Positions 53,431 to 62,094 of a stretch of 64,000 bases of DNA are shown piece after piece. A program made the translations under genes and the position numbers. The DNA is taken from the NCBI GenBank assembly GCA_038209195.1, contig JBBQXY010000001.1, forward strand, positions 33,681 through 97,680. The letters run 5' to 3'. The notes under the pieces are model-generated. The model did no database searches. It was not told the DNA's origin and saw only the letters and a list, made by a program, of their open reading frames with translations. Source of the DNA: JBBQXY01 sp038209195. GTDB taxonomy: Bacteria; Chloroflexota; Ktedonobacteria; Ktedonobacterales; Ktedonobacteraceae. The first letter of the stretch is position 1. Each line of letters begins with the position of its first letter.

Positions 53431-53545
53431 TGTTTCTCTAAGGTATATAGCTAGTCCTCCCGCGTTCGGCGGCAAGGGATGGGGGGAGGATTAGGGCGTA
53501 GCCCTAGAACCCAGTCAGAGAGCGACAACCCTCTGCACTCCTGCC
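53431..53545. repeat. hairpin-rich intergenic repeat, copy 3 (inverted, diverged)
   Basis: Read on the minus strand it has GACTGGGTTCTAGGGC, the TAGGGC/GCCCTA stem (53491-53506) and GCCGCCGAACGC in the same order as other copies. The first stem is replaced by an AGAG/CTCT hairpin and the third is degraded. A TGTTTCTCT-like end is at 53431-53439. It lies between the divergent hem operon and membrane-protein gene. Confidence 0.7.
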
Positions 53546-53621
53546 TGATTCTGCCCTCTTGTCGCTGTGTTGGTAATATGCTAGTATCCTTGAATAGATG
53601 AAATAAGGAGCGCAGTGATAG

Positions 53622-54878
53622 ATGCAGCAAGACGAGACTACCGTTACTGGTGAAATAACCGAGGCAGAACGTAGCGGATATGAGGCCAATCAGCATGTAG
53701 AGCCTACGCCTGAAGCAAAAGCAAAGGTGGCAGAAAAGGATTTTGATTGGCTGGCTCTAGGAATAGTTATTATTATAAGCGCATTCTTTGCCCTGGCTGC
53801 ACGTTTCAACATACAACCAGCCACATCATTGGCTCCAGTGGCGGTGCTCAGTGCCCCGGGTTGCGGACTGCTGGTAACTGGTATGCGCAAGCTTCGCACG
53901 CCGTTTCGTCCGGGGTTATTTGAGGCTGCACTCGGTGGGCTTTTCCTCGCCCTATTTCAATGTATTGCTGCACTCAGTTATCCCCATGTATTGCAGATAT
54001 TGGGTGAAGTCTCGGATGAACGGTTAGGCTTTCTCACGACATGGGGACTCATTGCTGCCTTCTCTGTGATTTTTAGCATCGTTGGTGCTAGCTTAGGGCA
54101 TCTGGCTTTTGCACCACTCCGTCCTTTGCCAGCAAAAAAGGGTGTACGGCAAGATGCACCAGCTAGCGAGGATGATGAAGAGAATGAGGAGGCACAACAG
54201 AGCAGTGCGGTCGCTCCGCTTGAAGCGGTGACGCCAAAACGTTCCCTCGTCAGTTATTTCATTGCTGTGCTGTTGCTGGGCCTGGCTCCGATAGCCGCTG
54301 GCTATGTGTTCTCAGCGGCCTTTGATTACATGCTAACGACCTATCAGTTTTTTCCTGGCCCCTACCCAACGCTGCGTTTGTTAAGTACGCTGTTGCCTTG
54401 GCAAATCCCCGTGGCAATCAATATTACTGGTAGCGATGCAAACTCATTGATCTTTTTACTGTGGCAGTTGTGGCGTTTCCCAGTATTTCTCGGTAATCCC
54501 ACGATGTTTGATATACAGGCACTGGAACCATTTGTGTTCAATGGTGTGGCCCTGGGATTACTGCTTTTGACGATGCGTAGTAGCGCAACAGATAGTGGTA
54601 GCCAACGCATCGTGCTGGGTTGGTCGAGCTACCTCGCGTTGGAATGTGCGCTCGGACTGCTCCTGGTATTGCCGGCTGACTTATGGATTGTGCGAGGTTT
54701 GCAAGGATTGCTTCAAAACCCTGTGCTATCCATCCCAATACGCACGCTCACAATCCTTGATCAGTCCACCTTTATCCTGAACTTGATTACAGGACCGCTC
54801 GTCTGCCTGGCTCTTGGCATACTGCTACGTTTCGCAAGAATCGATAGAGCAGGGATACAAGGGGCTGCCGCCCCTTGA
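53622..54878 (+). CDS. polytopic membrane protein, unknown function
   Basis: A 418-residue protein of unknown function. After an acidic lead of 40 residues come about eight membrane segments in two groups: WLALGIVIIISAFFALAAR, LAPVAVLSAPGCGLLVTGM, LFEAALGGLFLALFQCIAAL, WGLIAAFSVIFSIVGASLGH, then an acidic loop (ASEDDEENEE), then YFIAVLLLGLAPIAAGYVFS and others to LITGPLVCLALGILLRFA. The last ten codons, ending in GIQGAAAP and the TGA, lie inside repeat copy 4, so the repeat has supplied the C-terminus. The ATG is preceded by AAGGAG about 14 bases away, a long spacing. Confidence 0.7.
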   Translation: MQQDETTVTGEITEAERSGYEANQHVEPTPEAKAKVAEKDFDWLALGIVIIISAFFALAARFNIQPATSLAPVAVLSAPGCGLLVTGMRKLRTPFRPGLFEAALGGLFLALFQCIAALSYPHVLQILGEVSDERLGFLTTWGLIAAFSVIFSIVGASLGHLAFAPLRPLPAKKGVRQDAPASEDDEENEEAQQSSAVAPLEAVTPKRSLVSYFIAVLLLGLAPIAAGYVFSAAFDYMLTTYQFFPGPYPTLRLLSTLLPWQIPVAINITGSDANSLIFLLWQLWRFPVFLGNPTMFDIQALEPFVFNGVALGLLLLTMRSSATDSGSQRIVLGWSSYLALECALGLLLVLPADLWIVRGLQGLLQNPVLSIPIRTLTILDQSTFILNLITGPLVCLALGILLRFARIDRAGIQGAAAP

Positions 54879-54956
54879 CTGGGTACTAGGGCACAGTCCT
54901 AGTTTTCCCTCCCTTCCCTGCCGCCGTAGGCGGCATTTCAAATGAAGATCAAAAAA
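54850..54956. repeat. hairpin-rich intergenic repeat, copy 4
   Basis: GGGATACAAGGGGC, a GCCCCTTG stem, GACTGGGT and TAGGGCACAGTCCTA (a weakened second stem), then GCCGCC/GGCGGC at 54920-54934, and a diverged right end. It overlaps the last codons and the stop of the membrane-protein gene. The rest of 54879-55102 shows no gene. Confidence 0.8.
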
Positions 54957-55102
54957 GCAGTAGGAACTCTATAAGGGAGCCTTGAGGCCTGCTTTATGGC
55001 ACAGTTATAGGATAATGGTTTGGATTCTCGCCAGATTGATACATCTGCACGTTATAGAGATTGTGATAGAAATCAACAATACAGGGGCAAGGAAGTTAGG
55101 CG

Positions 55103-57301
55103 TTGATATATAACTGTCCCAGGTGCAATGCGAAAGTTCCAGAAAAGGCCCAATTTTGTGCAAATTGTGGTTTAAAACGACGTGGAACACAACCTATTCC
55201 TGTAACACCAGCAACGGCAAATGCGGCACCACTATCCCGAACGTCCGAGGAACTAGCTCCCACGCCAGCAAATACTCCTGAGAGAGGGCAAAAACTACCA
55301 GCAATACCAAAGCGTGAAGTACAGCCGCACGTTAAGCGCGTACCAGCGCGTCCTAATTCAGGTTCATACAACACGCTACCAGTACAGCCCGCACGATTAG
55401 CGCAGCCCGCTCCCGCCAATAGCGAAGAACAGAGGCAAGGATTTACCCCTACTATTGAGCGCAACCAGAATAATCCCTCAACGCCGCTTCCCCCTACAAA
55501 CCTGATTCGCCCAGTAGGAACCTGGAAAACGCAAACACCGTCTCCCTACATCGCCCAATCAGCACAGGCAGATCGTCCACAACTCAAAAACGCGTCACCT
55601 TTACAAGCTGCTCCAACGAACGGGTCAGATGTAAAATCGGCCCCATCGCCAGATAGTTCCGCTATAAGACCAGGGCCAGAGATACAAACTCACATACCAG
55701 AAACACCGCAAAGGTCTAGCTACACTACACTCAACGATGTAGCTAGTATGGTTAATGGCGGTGTAATGCGCAATGTGGGCGAGCAACGGTCTAGCTATAA
55801 TGTACCTATGCCAGTCTGGCCTGAGAAATTACCTAAACCTCAACAGTTTCAGCTAATAGAATCTGCCTTGCAGCAACAAGGTCGAGGTTCACCTTTGACA
55901 AATGTACCAAACGGAGTGTTTCCAGCTAGAGTTGCACAGGTACGACCACCATTCATAGAGGCGAATGAACATTTCGCTCAAGATGATACTAGTTCTGAAA
56001 GTTATGTGGCAACCAGTGCTGCTGCCGAACGCTGGCGCACCAGTTGGCGCGACCGCCAACGCAGTGAGGCAGGGCCTGCAATGTCGGCATCCCGTGGTCA
56101 ATCGTTGGTACCAGAACCATTGATGGCAATGCAGAGTAGTTTCGTTCGCATGCGTGCTATTATCATCCCTAAGAGTTCGCATGCAACCTTGCGTTTCTGG
56201 CTCTCGCTCATCCTGATGGTTTGTGTCATGGGAGGATTGGCTGCGTTTATTGCCTCTACATTTCAAACTGCTCCTGATTCAGCGAGCCAAGGCACTCAGC
56301 AAAGTGTAGCGCAACCTCCAAACTTGAGCATTGCAGGTACACCAATGGGAACTATTGTGCAAGGGCAATTTCTTCACCTGCATGGCGATAATTTTGCTGC
56401 TGGCGCACCGATCAGCTTTTTATTAGATGGAACAGCGACAATTAAGAGTGCAGATGGACGACCACTGTCGGTACTGACTTCTGAGCAGGGTTCGTTTGAT
56501 GTCGCAATACCTATCACTGCCACCTGGTCGGCTGGTGCGCACATAATGCAAGCACACGACAGCATACATAATCAAAATGCCTACCTGAATATTGATATCA
56601 GCCTGGCAGCCCCCACCGTGACGACCAGTAAAGAAATGGCACTGTCCGCGAAACAGCTAACATTTCAAGCCAGCGTGGAGCAAGGCAAACCCAAAGAACA
56701 ATTTGTCACGCTAACGAACACTAGTAGCGCTCCTTTGCTATGGACAGCCAGGGCCGTTGTCGAGAACAATCTCTCCTGGCTAAATATTGATGAGAGCACC
56801 AACAGTGGTCATCTGAATATTAACGGTATAACATCCGTTGGTATCAACGTAATCGTTAACGGCTTGACTGCCACTGCCAAACCCTATACAGGGAAAATCA
56901 TCTTCACCATCAACGCAAACGAGCAATTGACATTACCAGTGGTATTACAACTAGTACATGGAACGCCGGAAATTTCGCTGAACCCGAATCCATTGATCGG
57001 TATGCTTTCTCCTACCGGGGGTAGCTGTCAAGCAAATACGACGCTTTTAGTGGTCAATTTAAGTAGCGAGCAGGTGAGTTGGTCAATCAGTTTGAATGGC
57101 GTTGCCAGCACACACATTGCGTTTTTACAACTTGGCAAGCCCAAGCTACAAGGCTCGTTAGCACCAACAGGTCAGCAGGGTGACAGTACAATGCTGACCT
57201 TACAGTGCGTACACGTTAAGAATGGCGATGTGTACCATTTCGCCTTCAATGCGAATGCTATTGCCTGGCCTGAAGTAGTTACCATTCAAGCTGTACAATA
57301 A
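55103..57301 (+). CDS. zinc-ribbon, single-pass membrane protein with extracytoplasmic Ig-like modules
   Basis: A 732-residue protein. Residues 3-21 are a double CxxC ribbon (YNCPRCNAKVPEKAQFCANC). Residues 30-350 are a Pro/Gln/Ser-rich disordered stretch. One membrane helix, FWLSLILMVCVMGGLAAFIA, lies at about 368-387. The rest is beta-rich: an IPT/Ig-like part (GTIVQGQFLHLHGDNFAAGA, near 415) and a BACON-like module (QFVTLTNTSSAPLLWTARAV, about 540-560). The ribbon would be cytoplasmic and the C-terminal 340 residues outside. The start is TTG at 55103 with AAGGA nine bases upstream. Function unknown; a sensor or anchoring role is possible. Confidence 0.75.
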   Translation: MIYNCPRCNAKVPEKAQFCANCGLKRRGTQPIPVTPATANAAPLSRTSEELAPTPANTPERGQKLPAIPKREVQPHVKRVPARPNSGSYNTLPVQPARLAQPAPANSEEQRQGFTPTIERNQNNPSTPLPPTNLIRPVGTWKTQTPSPYIAQSAQADRPQLKNASPLQAAPTNGSDVKSAPSPDSSAIRPGPEIQTHIPETPQRSSYTTLNDVASMVNGGVMRNVGEQRSSYNVPMPVWPEKLPKPQQFQLIESALQQQGRGSPLTNVPNGVFPARVAQVRPPFIEANEHFAQDDTSSESYVATSAAAERWRTSWRDRQRSEAGPAMSASRGQSLVPEPLMAMQSSFVRMRAIIIPKSSHATLRFWLSLILMVCVMGGLAAFIASTFQTAPDSASQGTQQSVAQPPNLSIAGTPMGTIVQGQFLHLHGDNFAAGAPISFLLDGTATIKSADGRPLSVLTSEQGSFDVAIPITATWSAGAHIMQAHDSIHNQNAYLNIDISLAAPTVTTSKEMALSAKQLTFQASVEQGKPKEQFVTLTNTSSAPLLWTARAVVENNLSWLNIDESTNSGHLNINGITSVGINVIVNGLTATAKPYTGKIIFTINANEQLTLPVVLQLVHGTPEISLNPNPLIGMLSPTGGSCQANTTLLVVNLSSEQVSWSISLNGVASTHIAFLQLGKPKLQGSLAPTGQQGDSTMLTLQCVHVKNGDVYHFAFNANAIAWPEVVTIQAVQ

Positions 57302-57332
57302 CCGTTTGTACAACATCAAGCTGAGCACAAAC

Positions 57333-59387
57333 TTACATTCCTTCTAGCACGAGTTGCAGTTCATCTATGCCGTGTTGTGCATCAAAGTATGCGAGAAGAT
57401 GGGCAAGGCGACAGGTGGCGCTGCGTCCACTGCCCGTAGGAGCGGCACTATCCGTGATGGTGATGCCATCGAAGAGCTGTAGGGCTGGATTGAGCGGGAT
57501 GGTAACTGTGTAGATCGCCTGTACACGTTGCTCTTGCAGCAGCAAAAAGCTGGCTTTTTGGGCGCATTGTGAAGTGCTGGTCAATTTAGGGTCAACATGG
57601 TGCAGGAGGCGTTCGACTCCAACGAGGTGCAAATTGTCATCATCGTAAACCTCAGCCGTAGTTAGCGCACCCACTACTCCACTTGCAGGTGGCTTACCAC
57701 TCACAATAATATGATTGGCCCGCTGGTCATCATTGCCAAAGCTCACCAATTCCACTTCCGGCTGATAGCTCCATACCGCAGGATCGCTGCTGGCAATCTC
57801 GCGAAATTGCATTATTTCACTCTGATCAAGGAAGTAGACCAGACCATACGTTGTGCAGAGTTCATCCAAGGCATGGCGGTAGGTTTGTCCAGCCTGTAAG
57901 ACAAAGGATGCAATCACCTGGCTCATCTGCGTTGTAGTGGGCAGGTTGATCGTGAAAAGGCCGCCACGGGCACACATCTCGCTGACGAGATAGCTCAGGG
58001 TCTGGTTGAGATAGCTGACCTGGTAACGCGAAATGAGGTCAAGGTTGCGCGTGAGGTCCAGACCTACGAGCAAAAGGTGATTCTCCTGGGGGGAACGGAT
58101 GACATGGATTTGTTCGAGGTGATAGACACCCACTTTCACGACATCGGGCGTGTTAGGTGGAGAGCCAGTTTTATACCCTTCACTGAGCACGAGAGATGCG
58201 TTGAGGCCAACGGGTTGATAGTTGGTGCCAGCGGTGAGCAGTGCATTGTAGACACCTCTGGCATTATCGATCAGCACTTCCAGACGTGATGGCTTGCCTA
58301 TCTGTTCTAGGCGTTGATAGGAGAGCACGGCGGCTGAAACGTCGAGGTATTGCGCATTGTTGGAAGTATTGAAGGTCGGCACACTAAAGACTGTGGGCAT
58401 AGCTGCAATATAGTAGCGCGAACCAGCGCTGCCCGTGTGGGGCGTTGGCAACTTGAAGGCAATAGCACCATAGGTACAGGTAATATCGTGCAAGATCATG
58501 CCATTTGACCAGTGGATGAGATCAGCCGATTGGCGCATCCGCGGGTAGCTATACACGGAACCAGTTAGGAAGCCGGAATCAGCTTCGATACAGGTGAGCG
58601 TATACAAGCCATCGGCAAAGGTCATACGTGGGGAATAGCGAGCTATTGCAGTGCTGGTGGCTGACGCAATAACGCTGCTACTGCTCCATGTATTGCTGGA
58701 GGGATTGTAGAGGCAGGAGGCGAGGGTAAACCCATTGCTATAGACAAGGGTATAGGTGGGATTGGCCCAGGCAGCCGCTACGCCCGCCCCCCCAGTTAAA
58801 GGTGGCAATGTCCAGGCAGTGAGTGCTGACCATGCTCCAGTATTGAATGAACAACCCATATTTTCACCACCAACCACATCATAGAGAAAGAAAATGTCGT
58901 TGTTGCCAGCACTGCCCATCTCCTTGATTAAAGCACCTCCCGGTGGTGTAAGCACAACATTGGGGCCGCTCCATGTCTGCCCGTTATCGGTTGACGACCA
59001 TGCCCAGAGCTGGCTACCCCCAGTGCCGCGTTGGGCAAAGGCACGCAGGGTGCCACCCGAATTTGAGACGGCACAGCCCGCATCTTCAAACATATTGCCA
59101 CTGCCGCCAGAAAATGTCGTCCATGCACTCCACTGGGATGCTACCGAGGGATCGGTAATGCGTTTATATTGAAAGTTGGAGGTGAAACCACCACCGCCAC
59201 GCGTGACCTGCACACGAATGATGCTATTATCGTTCGCGATACAGAGGTCATGCCAAGCATCGGCGGTATTGGGAGTTTGGTATGACGCGTAATGAATGAC
59301 GTGGTCTTCAACGGTAAGAGTAAGTGCTGGAACACGCGTGACGCTATTGACCGCGCTGGTCAACGCACCATCAAGGGTACGAACCAT
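57333..59387 (-). CDS. phage-tail-like protein with sialidase/BNR-type repeats
   Basis: A 684-residue protein, not firmly identified. Residues 60-340 contain repeated beta-propeller-like blades with BNR/Asp-box-like strings: LWAWSSTDNGQTWSGPNVVL, PRMTFADGLYTLTCIEADSG, and MRQSADLIHWSNGMI. Residues 350-684 resemble phage baseplate or tail-hub proteins: RLEVLIDNARGVYNAL, NQTLSYLVSEMCARGGLFTI, QAGQTYRHALDELCTTYGLV and LQLFDGITITDSA. No capsid, terminase or other tail gene is nearby, so it is either a lone phage-derived gene or part of a surface system. It is flanked by repeat copy 5 and converges on the gene before it. Confidence 0.6.
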   Translation of the reverse strand: MVRTLDGALTSAVNSVTRVPALTLTVEDHVIHYASYQTPNTADAWHDLCIANDNSIIRVQVTRGGGGFTSNFQYKRITDPSVASQWSAWTTFSGGSGNMFEDAGCAVSNSGGTLRAFAQRGTGGSQLWAWSSTDNGQTWSGPNVVLTPPGGALIKEMGSAGNNDIFFLYDVVGGENMGCSFNTGAWSALTAWTLPPLTGGAGVAAAWANPTYTLVYSNGFTLASCLYNPSSNTWSSSSVIASATSTAIARYSPRMTFADGLYTLTCIEADSGFLTGSVYSYPRMRQSADLIHWSNGMILHDITCTYGAIAFKLPTPHTGSAGSRYYIAAMPTVFSVPTFNTSNNAQYLDVSAAVLSYQRLEQIGKPSRLEVLIDNARGVYNALLTAGTNYQPVGLNASLVLSEGYKTGSPPNTPDVVKVGVYHLEQIHVIRSPQENHLLLVGLDLTRNLDLISRYQVSYLNQTLSYLVSEMCARGGLFTINLPTTTQMSQVIASFVLQAGQTYRHALDELCTTYGLVYFLDQSEIMQFREIASSDPAVWSYQPEVELVSFGNDDQRANHIIVSGKPPASGVVGALTTAEVYDDDNLHLVGVERLLHHVDPKLTSTSQCAQKASFLLLQEQRVQAIYTVTIPLNPALQLFDGITITDSAAPTGSGRSATCRLAHLLAYFDAQHGIDELQLVLEGM

Positions 59388-59420
59388 AAGGGGAAACCTT
59401 TCTGAGGAAGCATAGTACAG

Positions 59421-59545
59421 TGTTTCACTTAATGTAACGAGTGGGGATGCAAGGGGCCACGCCCCTTGACAGGGTTCTAGGGCTGCGCCCTAGTTCTCTC
59501 CCTCTCCTCTGCCGCCGTAGGCGGCCAGTCACATGAAGTGAAACA
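59421..59545. repeat. hairpin-rich intergenic repeat, copy 5 (best-preserved, 125 bp)
   Basis: The 18-base ends 59421-59438 and 59528-59545 are inverted repeats differing at two positions (TGTTTCACTT-type). Inside are three clean stems: AAGGGGC/GCCCCTT (59451-59467), TAGGGC/GCCCTA (59479-59493) and GCCGCC/GGCGGC (59511-59525). The remaining part of 59388-59842 (59546-59842) shows no gene. Confidence 0.88.
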
Positions 59546-59842
59546 AAGCATTAGAGGAGGGTGGTTTAACTGGAGAGATAGGAAAGTTGTTGGACAGACC
59601 GACAAACAGCGAATTACTGGTCGCTTGCTAAAGTATACTCTATAAAATGGTATTTTTCAAGGGTATGGGTTGTCAAGGGGTTAAGCAGCAAAACTACCCA
59701 GTGATAAAGTAGTTGGAATAGACAACGACAGCGCAATGTTACACAGTTTTGGAGGTTTTGCTGTCGTCAGACCTCAAACTATTCAATACCACTATGTCCG
59801 CGACCCTTAGAGTGGTCTATGGGCAGACAAGGAGAATGAATC

Positions 59843-60511
59843 ATGATGTCACCAGCATCTGTGATGAAAGTTGTATCGGTCAATGTTGGGCTACCGCGAG
59901 AGGTTATCTGGAGAGGGCGAAAAGTCATGACGGGTATCTTTAAGGAGCCTGTGGCAACGCGAGTGGTCATACAGAGACTGAACCTTGTTGGCGATCGTCA
60001 AGCTGACCTCACTGTTCATGGTGGTGTTGATAAAGCCGTCTACGCGTATCCAGCAGAGCACTATCACTACTGGCGTGAGCAGTTTCCAGACATGGCGTTG
60101 CCCTGGGGTATGTTCGGGGAGAACCTTACTACCGAGGGGTTAACAGAAAAAACCATTCATATCGGAGACCGCTTCCAGATTGGATCTGCGGAGGTCGTGG
60201 TAACGCAACCGCGACTGCCATGTTATAAGCTGGGCATCAAATTCGGACGCAGTGATATCTTAAAACGCTTTCTGAAAAGCGGGCTTACTGGCTTCTACTT
60301 CGCTGTCATCCGCGAAGGAGAGGTAGCATCCGGAGATGCCATTACGCTTGTCAGCCGTGACGAGCAGCAGGTCAGTATAGCTGAGATCACCCAACTTTAT
60401 CTGCAAGATAATCCTGATCCAGAGACAATGCGACGCGCAGTTAGGATAGAGGCACTTCCTGCGGGATGGCGGGACTACTTTCTCGAACAACTCGCTCAAA
60501 CAGCAAGTTGA
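59843..60511 (+). CDS. MOSC domain protein (YiiM-like)
   Basis: A 222-residue protein with a MOSC domain, the fold that binds sulfurated molybdenum cofactor. VSVNVGLPREVIWRGRKVMT, LTVHGGVDKAVYAYPAEHYHYW, MFGENLTTEGLTE, and the conserved Cys in TQPRLPCYKLGIKFG follow the YiiM pattern. YiiM-type proteins reduce N-hydroxylated compounds with Moco. AAGGAG lies seven bases upstream of ATG 59843. Its last 16 bases overlap the convergent folD. A NifS-like Moco-sulfurase-type gene lies 2 kb away. Confidence 0.9.
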   Translation: MMSPASVMKVVSVNVGLPREVIWRGRKVMTGIFKEPVATRVVIQRLNLVGDRQADLTVHGGVDKAVYAYPAEHYHYWREQFPDMALPWGMFGENLTTEGLTEKTIHIGDRFQIGSAEVVVTQPRLPCYKLGIKFGRSDILKRFLKSGLTGFYFAVIREGEVASGDAITLVSRDEQQVSIAEITQLYLQDNPDPETMRRAVRIEALPAGWRDYFLEQLAQTAS

Positions 60512-61374
60512 GGTGGAACAACCCCAACGGCATTCCATGCCGCTTGCACACATTGTTTTAGCAACAGCACGTTGGTGAGCGGCCCTACACCGCCGGGGGT
60601 CGGTGTCAGCGCACTAGCAACTTCGCGTACCGAGGCGACGTCAACGTCGCCCACGATCCCTCCCTCTGGCAAGGCGTTAATGCCAACATCGATCACCACG
60701 GCTCCAGGACGCACCATTTCAGCGGTGATCATCTTTGCGCGTCCAATTGCCGCCACCAAGACATCGGCTTGACGAGTTATGGTGGCGAGATTGGCTGAAC
60801 GTGAATGGCAAACGGTGACGGTAGCATTTTTCTGTAGCAGCATCATAGCTAAAGGTTTGCCCACAACATTGCTGCGCCCCAGGATGACGACCCGTTTGCC
60901 CTCCAACGGTGTTTTGGTACGCTCAAGTATCTCTACGACGGCGGCAGCGGTCGAAGGGAGAAAGCTAGGCAAGCCAAGGAAGAGATTACCCGCGCTCCGT
61001 GGACTAATACCATCGATATCTTTGCTCGCGGCGATAGTATCAGCAACCATTTTTTGCGCAAGATGGGCAGGTAGAGGCATTTGTACGATGATGCCCTGGG
61101 TGGCCTCATCGTTGTTCAAGTGCAGCAACATAGCGCGCAGTTCATCGGATGAGACCTGTGCCGACAACTGCTCCAAACGAGCGGCAACCCCTACGTCGTT
61201 AGCGATGCGCAAAATCGCTTTGCTATAGACCCCCGAGGCGGCATCGCCACCGACCAGCACAATTGCCAGACCGGGAGGTCGCCCCTGCAATTGAGTATAG
61301 GCGTGTATCTCTTCGCGCAGTTCGGCGCGAATCTCTGCTCCCATAGCCCTACCATCCAAAATGTGTGCTGTCAC
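60496..61374 (-). CDS. folD: FolD-type methylenetetrahydrofolate dehydrogenase, catalytic Lys replaced
   Basis: A 292-residue FolD homologue. Normal FolD oxidises methylene-THF with NADP+ and hydrolyses methenyl-THF. Y50 (in ASGVYSKAILRIAND), Q98 (IIVQMPLP) and D121 (SKDIDG) coincide with E. coli numbering, but position 54, the catalytic Lys in the YxxxK motif, is Ile; the nearest Lys is 52. The NADP site VVILGRSNVVGKPLAMML is intact. In the family this Lys is needed for cyclohydrolase activity. The fchA gene overlaps by four bases upstream and could supply it. The folD 3' end overlaps the MOSC gene. The dehydrogenase role is inferred. Confidence 0.93.
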   Translation of the reverse strand: MTAHILDGRAMGAEIRAELREEIHAYTQLQGRPPGLAIVLVGGDAASGVYSKAILRIANDVGVAARLEQLSAQVSSDELRAMLLHLNNDEATQGIIVQMPLPAHLAQKMVADTIAASKDIDGISPRSAGNLFLGLPSFLPSTAAAVVEILERTKTPLEGKRVVILGRSNVVGKPLAMMLLQKNATVTVCHSRSANLATITRQADVLVAAIGRAKMITAEMVRPGAVVIDVGINALPEGGIVGDVDVASVREVASALTPTPGGVGPLTNVLLLKQCVQAAWNAVGVVPPQLAV

Positions 61375-61994
61375 GCTCGCTCTCCTACTATGCTGGTGAT
61401 CTGTTGAGTGTATTCGGTAATCGTATCGAGAGCTTTGCCGAGGCGATCACTTAAGATGGTGACCGTGGACAAGTCTTTCATGGATTGTAAATTCGCACGC
61501 ACCATCCAGGCAGCACCAGTACCTGCGGCTGATGCCAACATTGCCCCGGTTGCTATATCGCTCAGCACGTTGGCATTACCAATTTCAGCGATGCGAAGAC
61601 AATAGCGTGCCAACTCGGCAGAACACTCGACCATCTCCAATGGTACGAGAGCCGCACCAACTAATCCTTCTTGAATGGCTTTGCTGCGTGTTATTTTCTC
61701 GTCATCGGTCGTGCGCGGCAATTTAAACGAGGCAGCAAGTGTGCCGTAAGCGTCGATATCGGCCTGCATGAGTTGTTGAAAACGTTCGCGAAGATGCTCT
61801 GTCTTTTGCAGAATGCCATCGACTTCGCTCTGTACGTTGGCATAATCGGCCTTGCCAATCGTCAGTCGCGATACCATGCTTGCCAGTGCCGCCCCCATCG
61901 CACCGCTTACAGCGGCAGTTGAACCACCACCAGGGGTAGATTTGGCTGAGGCCAGCTCATCCAGGTAAAATTGTAACATTTTATCCAAATACAT
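61371..61994 (-). CDS. fchA: methenyltetrahydrofolate cyclohydrolase (FchA / FTCD cyclodeaminase-like)
   Basis: A 207-residue all-helical protein of the formiminotransferase-cyclodeaminase family. LQFYLDELASAKSTPGGGSTAAVSGA begins it, followed by MVSRLTIGKADYANVQSEVD and a central DIDAYGTLAASFKLP, as in methenyl-THF cyclohydrolases. The start at 61992-61994 has AGGAAA five to six bases upstream; the frame is open 18 codons further. A TG-extended -10 (TGCTAGAAT, minus strand, 62047-62055) is a candidate promoter. ATGA overlap with folD implies coupling. Confidence 0.9.
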   Translation of the reverse strand: MYLDKMLQFYLDELASAKSTPGGGSTAAVSGAMGAALASMVSRLTIGKADYANVQSEVDGILQKTEHLRERFQQLMQADIDAYGTLAASFKLPRTTDDEKITRSKAIQEGLVGAALVPLEMVECSAELARYCLRIAEIGNANVLSDIATGAMLASAAGTGAAWMVRANLQSMKDLSTVTILSDRLGKALDTITEYTQQITSIVGERA

Positions 61995-62094
61995 GTGTTT
62001 CCTATATCTAAAGGGTGTTGAAGGTGTACGAAAACGTTCACTTTGCATTCTAGCATCTTGGATGGGTCACGTCGAGGTCTTTATTGCTCTGACC

